In this document: positions 1 to 10,100 of the stretch, piece after piece
Position numbering within the stretch: the first letter of the stretch is position 1
How the letters are laid out: the number at the start of each line of letters is the position of its first letter
Source of the DNA: CAZFYZ01 sp964523735
GTDB lineage: Bacteria > Armatimonadota > UBA5829
Direction of reading: 5' to 3'
Length of the DNA stretch: 64,000 bases
Assembly (NCBI GenBank): GCA_964523735.1
Contig: CAZFYZ010000002.1
Span: 37,808-101,807, forward strand
Position numbers and translations under genes: made by a program
The notes under the pieces: model-generated
What the model was told of the DNA's origin: nothing
The model's input: only the letters and a program-made list of their open reading frames with translations
The model's database searches: none

Positions 1-1145
1 GTGCAGATCGGCGCTCCTTGGCTGATCCACAAGGCGGCTCCCGAAGCGTCTAGTCTTTGCGCGTAGAGGTCGGTATACAGAGTGCTGCTGCGTTTGTCGG
101 TCCAGGCGATTGTAGATCCGCCACTTCCATCCGAGCATATCCGCGGTGTTCGCTGATCGTTCGCGCTGCTGCAGAGAAGGCGGCCGTTTGCTCCCCACTG
201 CTGCGAGCCCACTGCGTCAAGACGCTGAGCATAGATGTCGTAACCACCTGAGCGCTTGTCTTCCCAGACGATTGCCGTCTCTCCTTCGGTCAGCGCCCTG
301 ATATCCGGATAACCCTGATCACCTACAGCATTGCACACGATCACGCCGTTGGCGGTCCATGCGGGTGTCCCGGTCGATGTTACACGCTGAACATACAGGT
401 CGTTTCCCGATGTTGCTGCGGTTCTAGCGTCCTGCCAGGCAATCACAGCGCCACCCGAGCCGTCCTCTGCTATCACGGGGTTGCGAGTGGACCATTTCTG
501 CGCTTCGAAGCCCAGTATCTTCACGCCATTTGTCGTCCATTTCGCGACACCGCTGCCGTCCAATCGCTGCGTATATATCTCGGTGTTGCCGTTGATCGGG
601 TCGTTCCTGGTGTCTCTCCAGGCGACCACGACTCCCCCGCTGCCGTCTTCGCTGACGACGTGCGAGAACGCCAGGGGCGGGTCAGTGAGCCCACTCTCAT
701 GAGAGCAGACAGGCACACCGTCAACCTGCCAAGCCACGGTCCCGCTGGAAGTAATTCGCTGCGCGTAGATGTCCAGACCGTCATCGCCCAATCTTCCGTC
801 CTGCCAGACGACTATCGCGCCGCCCGCGCCGTCGTCAATGGCGGCCGGGAACTGCTGATCATAGGTCGCCCCACAGACTTTCACCCCGCCTTCTGGCCAG
901 ACTGGGAGTCCGTCAGCGTTGAGCTTCTGCGCGTATATGTCGTAGTCAAGATCACGGGTGTCCGCCCAGACCACGATTGTCTCTCCCGACCCCACGCTCA
1001 AGACATATGGAGACTCCTGGGAACCGCTCACGACGCACACCGGTGCGCCATTGCTCTGCCACGCGACCTCCGCCGAGGCACCCGGTGCTACAGCCATGAG
1101 GAGCATGACTACGCCAAAAGAGAGTCTGTCAAGAATGCGCTTCAT
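1..1145 (-). CDS. Secreted tandem-repeat (propeller-like) protein, C-terminus cut by window edge
   Basis: The frame is open from an ATG at 1145 to the left edge, so the stop lies outside the window. The first ~27 residues form a signal peptide (MKRIL start, hydrophobic core, ending APGASA), so the protein is exported. The rest is made of at least six repeats of about 45-50 residues, each with a W-x-D-x-R core followed by DIYAQRL-like and W...NG...C elements. The regular spacing suggests blades of a beta-propeller or similar beta fold; this is inference. A GGTGG purine tract precedes the start. The adjacent pseudopilin is on the same strand, 28 bases upstream, so the two may be cotranscribed. 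No enzymatic motif is visible and the function is unknown. Confidence 0.8.
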   Translation of the reverse strand, partial: MKRILDRLSFGVVMLLMAVAPGASAEVAWQSNGAPVCVVSGSQESPYVLSVGSGETIVVWADTRDLDYDIYAQKLNADGLPVWPEGGVKVCGATYDQQFPAAIDDGAGGAIVVWQDGRLGDDGLDIYAQRITSSGTVAWQVDGVPVCSHESGLTDPPLAFSHVVSEDGSGGVVVAWRDTRNDPINGNTEIYTQRLDGSGVAKWTTNGVKILGFEAQKWSTRNPVIAEDGSGGAVIAWQDARTAATSGNDLYVQRVTSTGTPAWTANGVIVCNAVGDQGYPDIRALTEGETAIVWEDKRSGGYDIYAQRLDAVGSQQWGANGRLLCSSANDQRTPRICSDGSGGSTIAWTDKRSSTLYTDLYAQRLDASGAALWISQGAPIC

Positions 1146-1173
1146 GAAACCACCATCTAACTTGCCTTTGCGG

Positions 1174-2106
1174 CTACTGGGCCACCAGACCATCAACCCA
1201 AGCAGCCACCTGCTTGAGAGTCGCTTCGAGCGATGCGTCCGCGCCGAATGCGAATACCCTGTCTACGTTGTGCGTGACGCCACCGCCCGAGACCACGCCG
1301 CTCAGGCTCAGATGCCCGCCGGCGGAACCGAGCGTGCGCCTGCCGCTCAACTCCGCCTTCACTTCACCCGAGCCACCGGAAACGAACACAATTCCCGACC
1401 CGCTCGACTCCCAGCAGGCATACCTGTGGCTCGAGACTGTAACCGTGTAGACTGGAACCGCGGCGCTGTGTCCATCCGCATAGCAGGCGTTAGCTACCGT
1501 CGTTGCCTCGACGTCCAGACCGCTTCGCGTGCGGAAGCCGTGCCAGTCACTTCCGTAGTCTCGGATCAGCAGATGTCTTGACGCAGGTGAGACCGATGCC
1601 GTCCTCGCTCCGTTGACCTTGATCCCGTATCTACCCGGTCTGGCTGCGCTCCAGGGCAGGTAACTGCAGCCCGAGCGAGCAAATACTGACCCTTCTGATT
1701 GTTCGAACCCAAACTCCGGCGAACTAAGATCGTTGCCACACTTGAAGACGCCTGAGCTTCTTGCATATCTGGAGAGAGCGGCACGCAGTTGGGTTGCCGA
1801 TGAGCCTTCCGGCCACTGGTCGCTCGGCGCGCTGCCCGCGAAAGGTGTTCCGCTGAGTGTTGGCAAGCAATCGCGCCAATCCTGGCCATAGGCAACGAGA
1901 GCGCCTCCCAACTGCCGCATATTTGAAAGGCACGCCACACTTCGGGCACGATTGCGCGACTGGATGCTGACAGGCACGATCACACTTACCAAGATCGTCA
2001 CGACGGCTATGACGACGAGCAGCTCAACCAGGGTGAAACCGGCAGATTGCCGTGGTCCCGCTTCCGAGCGCCCGCTATTTGATTGTCCGTATCGGCTCGT
2101 GTGCAT
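1174..2106 (-). CDS. Prepilin-type protein with DUF1559-like C-terminal motif
   Basis: The 310-residue product has a type III signal peptide: a short charged leader, the prepilin peptidase site at G23/F24, and glutamate at the fifth position after cleavage (FTLVELL), then a hydrophobic helix to about residue 45. Such proteins are processed by PilD-type peptidase and assembled into type II secretion or type IV pilus-like structures. Near residues 180-210, H-x-n-YADGHSAAV resembles the H-X9-DG motif of DUF1559 proteins, which are abundant in Planctomycetes, Verrucomicrobia and Armatimonadota. It lies 14 bases downstream of the LytTR regulator on the same strand. No strong ribosome binding site supports the start, so an internal start is possible. 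Confidence 0.8.
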   Translation of the reverse strand: MHTSRYGQSNSGRSEAGPRQSAGFTLVELLVVIAVVTILVSVIVPVSIQSRNRARSVACLSNMRQLGGALVAYGQDWRDCLPTLSGTPFAGSAPSDQWPEGSSATQLRAALSRYARSSGVFKCGNDLSSPEFGFEQSEGSVFARSGCSYLPWSAARPGRYGIKVNGARTASVSPASRHLLIRDYGSDWHGFRTRSGLDVEATTVANACYADGHSAAVPVYTVTVSSHRYACWESSGSGIVFVSGGSGEVKAELSGRRTLGSAGGHLSLSGVVSGGGVTHNVDRVFAFGADASLEATLKQVAAWVDGLVAQ

Positions 2107-2120
2107 TGTCGTCTCAGTCG

Positions 2121-2891
2121 TCAGAAATCAAGGACCTCGCGCAGTTTCTGCGTCCTGGAGCGCGAGAGAGGAATGAACATCTCCTTCTCTCCGCAGCTGA
2201 TGAGCAATTCGTAGGTCCTGGCGCCTTCGTAGACTACTTCCTTGACCTTGTCCAGGTTCACAAGGCACCCTTCGTTAGCCCGGAAGAACCGGAACCCCCG
2301 CAGCTTGTGCTCAAGCTCTGACAGCGTATAGTGCGTTGGGTAAGCCTTCGATACTGTGTGCAGCACGACCTTGCGGCCCTGGGTGCTGATGTAGCAGATG
2401 TCCTGGACGGGTATCAGTTTGGCGCCTTCCCTGTCTCTGATCGCCAGCCTCCCAAGGACAACGGGCTGCACTGATTCGCCCTGGACAACTTCCCTAAGAC
2501 GGGACCGGACTCGCTCGAGTGTCTTCTCCAAGCGTTCCTGGCTGAATGGCTTGGTGACGTAATCGATGGCCGCCACCTCGAATGCCGGCAGAGCATACTC
2601 CTCATAGCCGGTTACGAATACGACCAAAGGCGGCCTCTTGAGCTCCGACAGAACCTTGGCGATCTCGATACCGTCTTCGCCCGGGAGGTGGATGTCCAGG
2701 AACAGCACGTCCGGATCAGAGGTCCGCACCTTCTCCAGACACTCCGCAGCCTCTTGTGCCTCCGCCACGACCTCGACGCCGCCAACTCGGGAGAGAATCA
2801 GCTTCAGATACTCTCTCGCCATCGGCTCATCGTCGACTACGATAGCTCGTATGGTCGCTATTGACTCTTGATCGCAGGTATCCGTATGCAT
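2121..2891 (-). CDS. LytTR-family response regulator
   Basis: A DNA-binding response regulator of 256 residues. The N-terminal receiver has the acidic pair D20-D21, phospho-acceptor D66 in the FLDIHLP motif and K114 in the VTKP motif. The C-terminal half from about residue 150 is a LytTR domain, seen in the ICYISTQGRK and FFRANEGCLVNLDKV segments. LytTR proteins bind paired direct repeats upstream of surface, virulence or metabolite-uptake genes. The coding region starts 34 bases inside the 3' end of the LytS-type kinase gene, a translational-coupling arrangement that makes them a cognate pair. The pseudopilin and secreted repeat gene downstream may be targets or cotranscribed; that is inference. 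Confidence 0.93.
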   Translation of the reverse strand: MHTDTCDQESIATIRAIVVDDEPMAREYLKLILSRVGGVEVVAEAQEAAECLEKVRTSDPDVLFLDIHLPGEDGIEIAKVLSELKRPPLVVFVTGYEEYALPAFEVAAIDYVTKPFSQERLEKTLERVRSRLREVVQGESVQPVVLGRLAIRDREGAKLIPVQDICYISTQGRKVVLHTVSKAYPTHYTLSELEHKLRGFRFFRANEGCLVNLDKVKEVVYEGARTYELLISCGEKEMFIPLSRSRTQKLREVLDF

Positions 2892-4516
2892 ACAAGTGTC
2901 CCTCGGTCCTTGTTGCTTCGAACGATGAGCCGGCAGTCGTGGGGGTAGATCCTCTCGAGACGTCCGACCAGCATCGAAAGGGCATGCGAGCCGTTTCTAC
3001 GCCAGTTCCCGGGCGGTGCATCAAAACCAAGTCCGTTATCGGTCACACAGCAGTAGAGGTGGCCATTCTTGATGCGCGTCGTTATGTTGACAATGCCCTC
3101 GCCCGCCTTCCTTGACACGCCATGGACTATTGAGTTCTCCACTAAAGGCTGCAGTGAGAACGACGGAAGACTATAGGCCTTTGCCTCTGGCTCGGTCTCC
3201 TCGACAACCCGCAGCCGGTCACCAAACCTCGCCTTCTCGATGTCCAGATAGCTCCTCACAATAGCGAGCTCCTCTTTGACGGTCGAGATGGGCTCTCTAT
3301 CGGATCGGAACGAGCTCCTGAAGAACTCGCCCAGCTTGACAGTCAATTCGGAAGCCTGCTTTGGATTTACCTCGCACATCCCCGCCAGCGTGTTAAGCGC
3401 GTTGAACAGGAAGTGCGGGTGCACCTGGGCCTGTAAGGCTTTCAGTTCGGCCTTTGACATTGCCTGGGCGTGTTTCGCGATTTCAGCAGTCTGAAGCTGA
3501 TTATTGACAAGGAACTGCGCCACCTCAGCGCCAAGGTCCACCACCTCCGGCCGGAACTTCAGGTAGCGCGTCTCGAACATGACCACACTCCCGACGATCT
3601 TGTCCCTGTATCGCAGAGGGGCAGCTACGGCTGATCCGAACGGGCAACCTGGATGGTCACACCATGTCGCGCGTTTCTCGGTCACATGACGCTCGCCATC
3701 GGCCATCGCCAGCATTGCGACGTCCGGCACAATGGCACTCTTGAGGTGGTACTCCGCCGCCTCTCCCACATGGGCAAGCAGCTTGCCCTCCACCGCCACT
3801 GCGACCGCCGGCACACCGGTCAGGCGTAGGACCATCTGTGCTACATGCTCCGCCGCAGCCTCGTCGAGATCTGTCCTCAGGTTCGGCCGCGTCCTGTTCT
3901 CCAGGCCAATGGCTTTCGCCAGCTCACTACGTTCTATGCGCTGTCGCTGAGCGCGCATGTCGCCGATTATGACAAGGAACAACGAGACCCCTGCGCCGCT
4001 CAGGAGCATTGGGAGCACATACTGGACCGCAACACTATCCCACGATCCTACCAGGTAGTCCCTCTGCAGTCTGATGGCGAGCCACAAGCCGTGCCCCAAC
4101 ACTCCAACCAGGAACCCCGCCAGCACCTTGGGAGCAAATGCAGGACGATACCTGCATACAAGCCCACCCAAGGCGCCTGCTACGATCGCCGGCCCACAGT
4201 CGAGCGCGGTCCACGGCGAGTGCAACATGCTCATCAGGCCTGTCGTAAGGCCGACGCCGGTTCCCAGCAGGACTCCACCAAGCAACCCCGCTGCGGTTGC
4301 GGAGACTATGCGCGCGTCCATCAGGGGGTTGTGTGGAGCAAGCACTACCTCTGCCAAAGACAGACAACTGAAGAGCAGGTAGCTGAACACTCTATCCCGC
4401 GGCCTGGTGTTCTGCAGCAGCAGCCTGGCGAACGCATCGGTTCTGCTGGCAAAGTAAGTGATCGTCACCAGCATGCATATCTTCTGCAAAGAGATTACTA
4501 GATCGTCGTATGCCAT
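2858..4516 (-). CDS. LytS-family sensor histidine kinase
   Basis: A 552-residue membrane kinase. Residues 1-190 contain five to six hydrophobic segments of the 5TM-5TMR_LYT type. Residues 205-345 resemble a GAF domain. The HisKA segment carries the phospho-acceptor region AQVHPHFLFNALNTL, with H366 and H368, and the C-terminal HATPase region includes the SLQPLVENSIVHG N-box and DNGLGF G-box. The histidine environment is that of the LytS/YehU subfamily, which pairs with LytTR regulators. That partner overlaps its 3' end. The ligand cannot be read from sequence; LytS proteins often sense cell-envelope state or small extracellular metabolites. A cysteine pair near residues 286-291 (CDHPGC) in the GAF-like region could bind metal or report redox state. 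Confidence 0.92.
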   Translation of the reverse strand: MAYDDLVISLQKICMLVTITYFASRTDAFARLLLQNTRPRDRVFSYLLFSCLSLAEVVLAPHNPLMDARIVSATAAGLLGGVLLGTGVGLTTGLMSMLHSPWTALDCGPAIVAGALGGLVCRYRPAFAPKVLAGFLVGVLGHGLWLAIRLQRDYLVGSWDSVAVQYVLPMLLSGAGVSLFLVIIGDMRAQRQRIERSELAKAIGLENRTRPNLRTDLDEAAAEHVAQMVLRLTGVPAVAVAVEGKLLAHVGEAAEYHLKSAIVPDVAMLAMADGERHVTEKRATWCDHPGCPFGSAVAAPLRYRDKIVGSVVMFETRYLKFRPEVVDLGAEVAQFLVNNQLQTAEIAKHAQAMSKAELKALQAQVHPHFLFNALNTLAGMCEVNPKQASELTVKLGEFFRSSFRSDREPISTVKEELAIVRSYLDIEKARFGDRLRVVEETEPEAKAYSLPSFSLQPLVENSIVHGVSRKAGEGIVNITTRIKNGHLYCCVTDNGLGFDAPPGNWRRNGSHALSMLVGRLERIYPHDCRLIVRSNKDRGTLVCIRIPAIKSQ

Positions 4517-4648
4517 CCGACTGTGAGGGCTCGCTGCCCTTGATCACCTGCCCCTTTGATGGGACCCAGGAGGAGTCACGATGCGGGGCCACGTGCATTG
4601 CCGCCAAACGGGCCCCGCAGATCGCTTCTTCTCCTACGGTGTTGTGGA

Positions 4649-5023
4649 TCAGCCGACGATCTGGCTCTCGATCCACGAAATAACGGTCTTCCAGACTGTC
4701 TTCTGGGGACCAGGCGAGAACGTGAACTCCCGAGCTACGTCAGTCGTGCCATCGGGGGTTGTGATTGTCCCCGCGATGCTGACAACTGTCGCCGGCCTTC
4801 TGCCCAGTTCTCTCACATAAGTGCCCGCCAAATCGACGGTCGCATAGTCGTCGACCTTGCTGATCTCGATGGTTCCGCTCAGGTTAGGATTGTCCGGATC
4901 ATCAGGGGTCACCGTGATGGTGTAGCCCATGCAAGTCCAGGTTCCGGTCTGCAGAGCGAGTGCCTGCCCGGCGCTAAGCGCGAGCACAGCAGCTACGAAA
5001 GCGATGATAATTGTCCGCTTCAT
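4649..5023 (-). CDS. Small secreted protein, paralogue of the 5492-5866 product
   Basis: The 124-residue protein has a clear signal peptide (MKRTIIIAF, hydrophobic to about residue 24), so the mature part of about 100 residues is exported. The mature part contains GYTITVTPDDPDNP, a VDLAGTYVRE segment, AGTITTPDGT and a conserved end, VW-x-TV-x-x-WI-x-S. The same pattern and exactly the same length recur in the plus-strand gene at 5492, so these are head-to-head paralogues separated by 468 bases. The composition suggests a small beta-sandwich followed by a C-terminal helix. I do not recognise a named family and assign no function. Confidence 0.8.
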   Translation of the reverse strand: MKRTIIIAFVAAVLALSAGQALALQTGTWTCMGYTITVTPDDPDNPNLSGTIEISKVDDYATVDLAGTYVRELGRRPATVVSIAGTITTPDGTTDVAREFTFSPGPQKTVWKTVISWIESQIVG

Positions 5024-5491
5024 TTTCTACGTTGCCTCCTTCGCCCGACTACTTCGGTTCTTACTTTCCCGTGCGCACAGGTGAAGTATATCATCGGATA
5101 TCGCCAAGATGCCCGCTTCCTGCGCATTCGCGACATTCAAGCGTATGATTGGGACAAAGGGCCGCTTGGTCAACATTCTCGCCGCACGTGCCATTGACGA
5201 TTCGCCTATACTCGCATTATAGCAGAGGAATTCGCTGGCCACCTGCGCTGCACCGAAGTGGGCGGCGCGTACGTGTCCGGCACGTTCTCCATGACACTAG
5301 CGAGATAGCCACAATAGCTGGTATGAGGAATGCCACGACCCCTCCATGCGGAGCGCACAGATGCGTGCCGCATGGAGGCGTGTTTGCCCCGATTGAACGC
5401 GCAAATGTACTGATGGCGCAATGCCAAGGTCCAGCATCTGAGCGTCATTGATAAACTGCAGGCAATCGTCTAGCTAGGGGAGGTCCCGAAA
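5024..5491. other. Divergent intergenic region without a convincing gene
   Basis: This 468-base stretch separates the two divergent secreted paralogues. A 71-codon minus-strand frame at 5027-5242 has no family resemblance and runs straight into the next gene, so I do not call it. The main structure is the long hairpin at 5341-5378. A GGGGAGG ribosome binding site lies just before the plus-strand gene at 5492. Confidence 0.6.
5341..5378. repeat. Perfect 11-bp inverted repeat between paralogous genes
   Basis: CCTCCATGCGG at 5341-5351 pairs perfectly with CCGCATGGAGG at 5368-5378. The 16-base loop contains a second short pairing (CGCA with TGCG). No T-run follows on either strand, so this is not a typical terminator. 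Its place between divergent genes suggests a regulatory or mRNA-structure role. Confidence 0.6.
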
Positions 5492-5866
5492 ATGAAGAAG
5501 GCATTGTCGGTATTGATTGCTGTGCTGGTCATGGGCGCCATCGTGCTGCCTGTGTCAGCAATGCAGAAGGGCACGTTCGAGTATGGTGGTTACACGATTA
5601 CGGTTGTCCCTTACGACCCGGCGCATCCGGGCCACGGTGGAAGCTTTACCATCACAGGCGAGTCAGAGGCTGCCATAGTCAATCTCGCTGGCGAGTATCT
5701 GACGACCACCAGGCCCCAACCGGTGCTCTCGGTCTCAGTTGCGGGAACGATTGAGACTCCGGACGCGATCCTTAATGTAGAAAAGGAGTGGGTCATGGTC
5801 CCGCGTGAGACCCACAACGTCTGGAGAACAGTTGTTGCGTGGATAGATAGCTTGATCGCGTCGTAA
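5492..5866 (+). CDS. Small secreted protein, paralogue of the 4649-5023 product
   Basis: The 124-residue product starts at an ATG preceded by GGGGAGG with eight-base spacing. A signal peptide covers about residues 1-24 (MKKALSVLIAVLV, ending VSA). The mature region shares GYTITV-x-P-x-DP-x-x-P, NLAGEYL, AGTIETPD and the terminal VWRTVVAWIDS pattern with the divergent minus-strand gene. Both proteins are exactly 124 residues, so the pair arose by duplication with inversion. A hairpin terminator follows at 5892. Its function is unknown and no domain is recognised. Confidence 0.8.
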   Translation: MKKALSVLIAVLVMGAIVLPVSAMQKGTFEYGGYTITVVPYDPAHPGHGGSFTITGESEAAIVNLAGEYLTTTRPQPVLSVSVAGTIETPDAILNVEKEWVMVPRETHNVWRTVVAWIDSLIAS

Positions 5867-5891
5867 CTTCTCGACAAGAACCACATGAACC

Positions 5892-5938
5892 GGCGTACCA
5901 AGGCAGCGGCAATCACACTGCGGCCTGGTACGCCTTTC
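5892..5938 (+). terminator. Rho-independent terminator after the secreted paralogue
   Basis: GGCGTACCA (5892-5900) pairs with TGGTACGCC (5926-5934), with additional pairing inside the loop, and is followed by TTTCT. It sits 25 bases after the stop of the 124-residue gene and just before the end of the convergent NapH-like gene. Confidence 0.75.
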
Positions 5939-5946
5939 TATCTATC

Positions 5947-7131
5947 TCACCTGGAGGCTGATGGAATCTCGGGGTCAGCAAACTTGCCTGCGGGAGGCTT
6001 GGTCCTAGCACCCCGATCAAAGTCAATAGACTTGGTAGGGCACACACTCTGGCAAGTTCCACATGAGAAGCAGTCCGGTATCACTCTGTCCCGCTTCAGG
6101 ATAGCGCCCATCACGGTGGATGGACAAGCCCTGGCGCAAGCCTGGCAGGCGATGCAGGTTTCATAGTTGACCTTGATCTTGTATACACTGATCTTCTCGA
6201 ACATCCATCCCACCAAGCCAAACGGACAGAGGAAATGGCACCAGGGCCTGTAGACGAATAGGCTGGCAACAAGCGTCAGACCCGCGAACACCGCTCCCAC
6301 AGCGCTCAGTTTTCCCGGGCTGAAAACGCGAAACGGGTCGATGGGTGAGACTATGTCCGTTGACCAGACTACGGCGAAGACACACAAGGCAACGAAGAAG
6401 ACGATTCTGAAGGCGTTCGTCAGCACGAACGGCGGCTTCCACTGACGGCTCTGCGAGGCCGTGTCTGGGATGTTCCTGTTCATCCGGAAGACCAGATCCT
6501 GCAGAACTCCCAACTGACACCCCCAGGAGCAGATGAACTTGTTGGCCAGGACGACAGTCAGCAGGAACACGATCAGCGCAATAAGCCTCGGCGGGAAGAT
6601 CACGCGCTCCTTGCCCCAGAGCACGATAGCGTCTTTCACCGTTCCCATGGGACTTGGGTCGGATCCCAAGACCACACCGAAAATCGCCACTGCCACCACA
6701 AGCAAGACCTTTCGAACAGGCGGAGTGATTCGGCCATAACGCATGAAGCGGAAGACCAAAGCCAGGAACGCAATCCACAGCGCAAACTTCAGCGGTATCT
6801 TGAACCAGTTCTTTGACGACTCCTCGGCGGCAAGAGCTCTGGCCCCTTGCATACGCTGCTTCGCTTGATCCGCGCTCAGTCCAAGATCCGCCAATGTCTT
6901 GTCTAGATCCGCCGGCGAGGAAAGTCCAAGAGGACCTTTGAGTGCCTTCGGACTGAGGCCGTTGACAGAGGCGATCTGCCGCACGGTCATTTGTTCTGAT
7001 ATGGTGATGTCGTCGCCTGTGCCGGCTTCCAGTGCTTCAGGCTTCTCCATCCACAACCGGGAGGAGAGCATCGAGAGCCCAATCGTAAGCGCGACAATAA
7101 GCAGGAACACAACAACTGCTCTAGTCTTCAT
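5947..7131 (-). CDS. NapH/NosR-type membrane ferredoxin, 4Fe-4S binding
   Basis: A polytopic membrane protein of 394 residues. After an N-terminal helix comes a soluble helical region (TVRQIASVNGLSPKAL, then a related ADLGLSADQAKQ segment), then four to five membrane spans carrying CSWGC and CHFLCPFG motifs. The C-terminus has two 4Fe-4S ferredoxin motifs, CIACQACARACP and CFSCGTCQSVCP. Proteins of this build pass electrons across or out of the membrane in NapGH, NosR and related systems. The start at 7131 is chosen because AGGAG lies five bases upstream; a longer frame to 7179 lacks this. It is the last gene of the trx-tolC-hlyD-RND operon and a paralogue of the gene at 29123, including the N-terminal helical region. 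Confidence 0.85.
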   Translation of the reverse strand: MKTRAVVVFLLIVALTIGLSMLSSRLWMEKPEALEAGTGDDITISEQMTVRQIASVNGLSPKALKGPLGLSSPADLDKTLADLGLSADQAKQRMQGARALAAEESSKNWFKIPLKFALWIAFLALVFRFMRYGRITPPVRKVLLVVAVAIFGVVLGSDPSPMGTVKDAIVLWGKERVIFPPRLIALIVFLLTVVLANKFICSWGCQLGVLQDLVFRMNRNIPDTASQSRQWKPPFVLTNAFRIVFFVALCVFAVVWSTDIVSPIDPFRVFSPGKLSAVGAVFAGLTLVASLFVYRPWCHFLCPFGLVGWMFEKISVYKIKVNYETCIACQACARACPSTVMGAILKRDRVIPDCFSCGTCQSVCPTKSIDFDRGARTKPPAGKFADPEIPSASR

Positions 7132-7184
7132 ATTGACTCCTGGTTCGGATTGATCTGATTCCTGGCTGTCATCGTACATCCAGG

Positions 7185-10100
7185 TTACAACTTCCCGCTC
7201 TCGCTCATGTAGTAGAGCACCGGTACTGCCATTCTTGAGAGCAGCGTAGATGCGACTTCACCTGCCATCAGCGAGATTGCGAGCCCCTGGAAGATCGGGT
7301 CCATTAGGATGACCGATGCCCCGACAAGGACGGCGGCGGCCGTCAGCAGCATTGGCCTGAACCGAACCGCTCCGGCGTCGACAACCGCTTCCTCCAGTGA
7401 CATGCCCTGTCTGCGGCGGAGCTCTATGAAGTCCACAAGGATGATCGAGTTGCGAACGATAATCCCTGCACCGGCGATGAAGCCTATCATCGAAGTTGCC
7501 GTGAAGAACGCACCCAACATCCAGTGCGCGGGTAGGATGCCGACCAGGGTCAGAGGAATGGGCGCCATGATGACCAGCGGAGTCCTGAATGACTTGAACC
7601 ACGCCACCACGAGTATGTAGATCAGCACCAGAACGGCGGCGAAGGCCGCGCCCATGTCCCTGAAGACCTCATAGGTTATGTGCCACTCGCCGTCCCACTT
7701 CATGGCGTATTTCGTCGTGTCGAACGGCGCGGCCGTCGTGTGGTGCTTTACTTCGTAGCCAAACGGCGTCTTCATCTGACTGATCGTTCGGTTCATCTTG
7801 AGGATGGCGTACACCGGGCTTTCCTGGGCTCCGGCAACATCGCCGGTGACATACACCACGGGCTTGAGGTTCTTGTGGTAGATGCTCAAGTCCTGAGTCG
7901 TCTGCTGGACTCTCACTATCTCGCCAAGCGGCACCAGGTTGCCTGAGGCTCCCTGGAGCTGGATGTTCTGTATCTGCGTAAGGCTTGATCGCTGAGAGAG
8001 CGGAAGCTGCAGGAAGATCGGAACGTCCTCCGTTGCCTCTGGGATGTGCGCGAGCTCGATACCACTGCCCGCGACCGCCAAGGCGATTGTCTGGGTTAGC
8101 TGGTCGGTCGGTATGCCGTTGAGGGCAGCCTTCTCCTTATCGGGGATGAGCTCGTATTTGACCTGGTCGGCCTCCACGTACCAATCAACATCCGTTACGC
8201 CCTCGGTGCTCTCAAAGACATCTCGAACCTGACGTGCCACCTGCCAGCGAGTCTTGTCATCGGGGCCGTAGACTTCGGCCACGAGAGTCTGCAGGACCGG
8301 TGGGCCAGGTGGAACCTCGGCAACCTTGGCGTTCGCCCCGTATCGCCGCCCGATCTCATGTATCCTGCCGCGGACGGACTTGGCTATCGCGTGGCTCTGG
8401 CGCTTGCGGTCATGCTTGGGCACGAGGTTCACTTGTATGTCGGCAACGTTGCATCCTCTTCGCAGGAAGTAGTGCCGCACGAGGCCGTTGAAGTTATAGG
8501 GGCTGGCTGTGCCGACATAACTCTCAACATCCGTCACTTCCGGAATAGTCCGCAGATAGTTGGCCACTGCATTGGTTGCTGCCGCCGTCTGTTCGAGCGT
8601 TGTGCCCACAGGCATGTCTACGACCACCTGAAACTCGCTCTTGTTGTCGAAAGGCAGCATCTTGACGGTGACGAGCTTGAGCGGGAGCATCGCGACGGCC
8701 GCCAGGAGCAGCATAACCACCAGCGCCAGGAAATGATGCCGCTTCCTCGAGTTCAGAACCAGCGGGTTCATGATCTGTCTGTATATTCGCGTCGTCCAGC
8801 CTTCAGGCAGTGCGCAGACTCCATCCTCATCCAACTGGGCAGGCTCGGGCTGGGGCTCGTTTTCGCAGGCCTCGTTGAGCAATATGCGATAGGAAGCCCA
8901 TGGCGATATGATAAACGCGATCAGCAGCGAGAAGATCATAGCCGCTGTGGCGCCGATGGGGATCGGGCGCATATATGGCCCCATCAGCCCGCCTACGAAA
9001 GCCAAGGGAAGAATGGCGGCTATGACCGCGAAAGTCGCGAGTATCGTCGGGTTGCCTACCTCGTCTACAGCCTCGGACGCGACCTCCATCAGGTTGCGAT
9101 CTTTGTTGATGGGCATCCTGTAGTGACGGACGATGTTTTCGACCACGACGATCGCGTCGTCTACCAGGATACCAATCGAGAATATTAGGGCGAAGAGCGT
9201 GATCCGGTTCAGCGTGTAACCGTAGAGGTAGAACACGAGCAGGGTTAGCGCGAGCGTCACGGGCACGGCTATGGCCACAACCAGCGACTCCCGCTTTCCG
9301 AGCGCGAACGCTATCAGCAGAGTCACCGAGATGATCGCGATCATCATGTGCAGCAGCAGCTCGTTCGACTTCTCCGTCGCAGTCTCGCCATAGTTGCGGG
9401 TGATCGTATAGTGAACGTCAGGAGGAATCATTGTCCCCTCAAGCGTCTTGACCTTCTCAAGCACTGCCTCGGCGACTTTGATCGCGTTCTTGCCCTGCCG
9501 CTTGGCAACAGACAGAGTCACGGCCGGGTAGATGCCTTTCGCATCAGCATGCACGCCCTCGCTGGACCCAGAGCCGAACGCGATGTTGACATAGGTGCTC
9601 GGCTCCTCCGGGCCATCATCGATAGTAGCTACGTCGTTGAGGAAGATTGGGCTGCCGTTGCTCGACCCGATCACCACCCTGCCGACATCATCCGGCGTCT
9701 TGAGGAACTCGCCCGTCTGCAGCGCGAAGTTGTAGTTGCCGTTGGCAAAGTGACCGGCCGGAAACTGCGCGTTCGCGCCTTTCAGGGCCTGCTGAACCGC
9801 GCCCGGCGAAAGACCGTAGCCCGAAAGTCTGGCAGCATCCAGCGTCACCCTCACCTGCCGCCGCTGGCCGCCTATCACCATCGTCTGCGAGACGTTCTGG
9901 ACAGACTTCACCTGGTCATCGACCTGCGAAACCAGCCGCCGAAGCTGGTAGCCATTGTAGTCCTTGCCCCAGAACGTGAGTGCAAGTATGGGCACATCGT
10001 CGATTGATCGCGGCTTGATAAGCGGCTGGCTCGCGCCCGGCGGGATCTTGTCGAAGTTCGAGTACATCTTGTTGTAGAGCTTGACGATGCTCGCTTCGAT

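Noticed and set aside
5027..5242. 71-codon minus-strand frame upstream of the secreted paralogue
   Set aside because: No signal, no family resemblance, and it fills the expected promoter region of the 4649-5023 gene.
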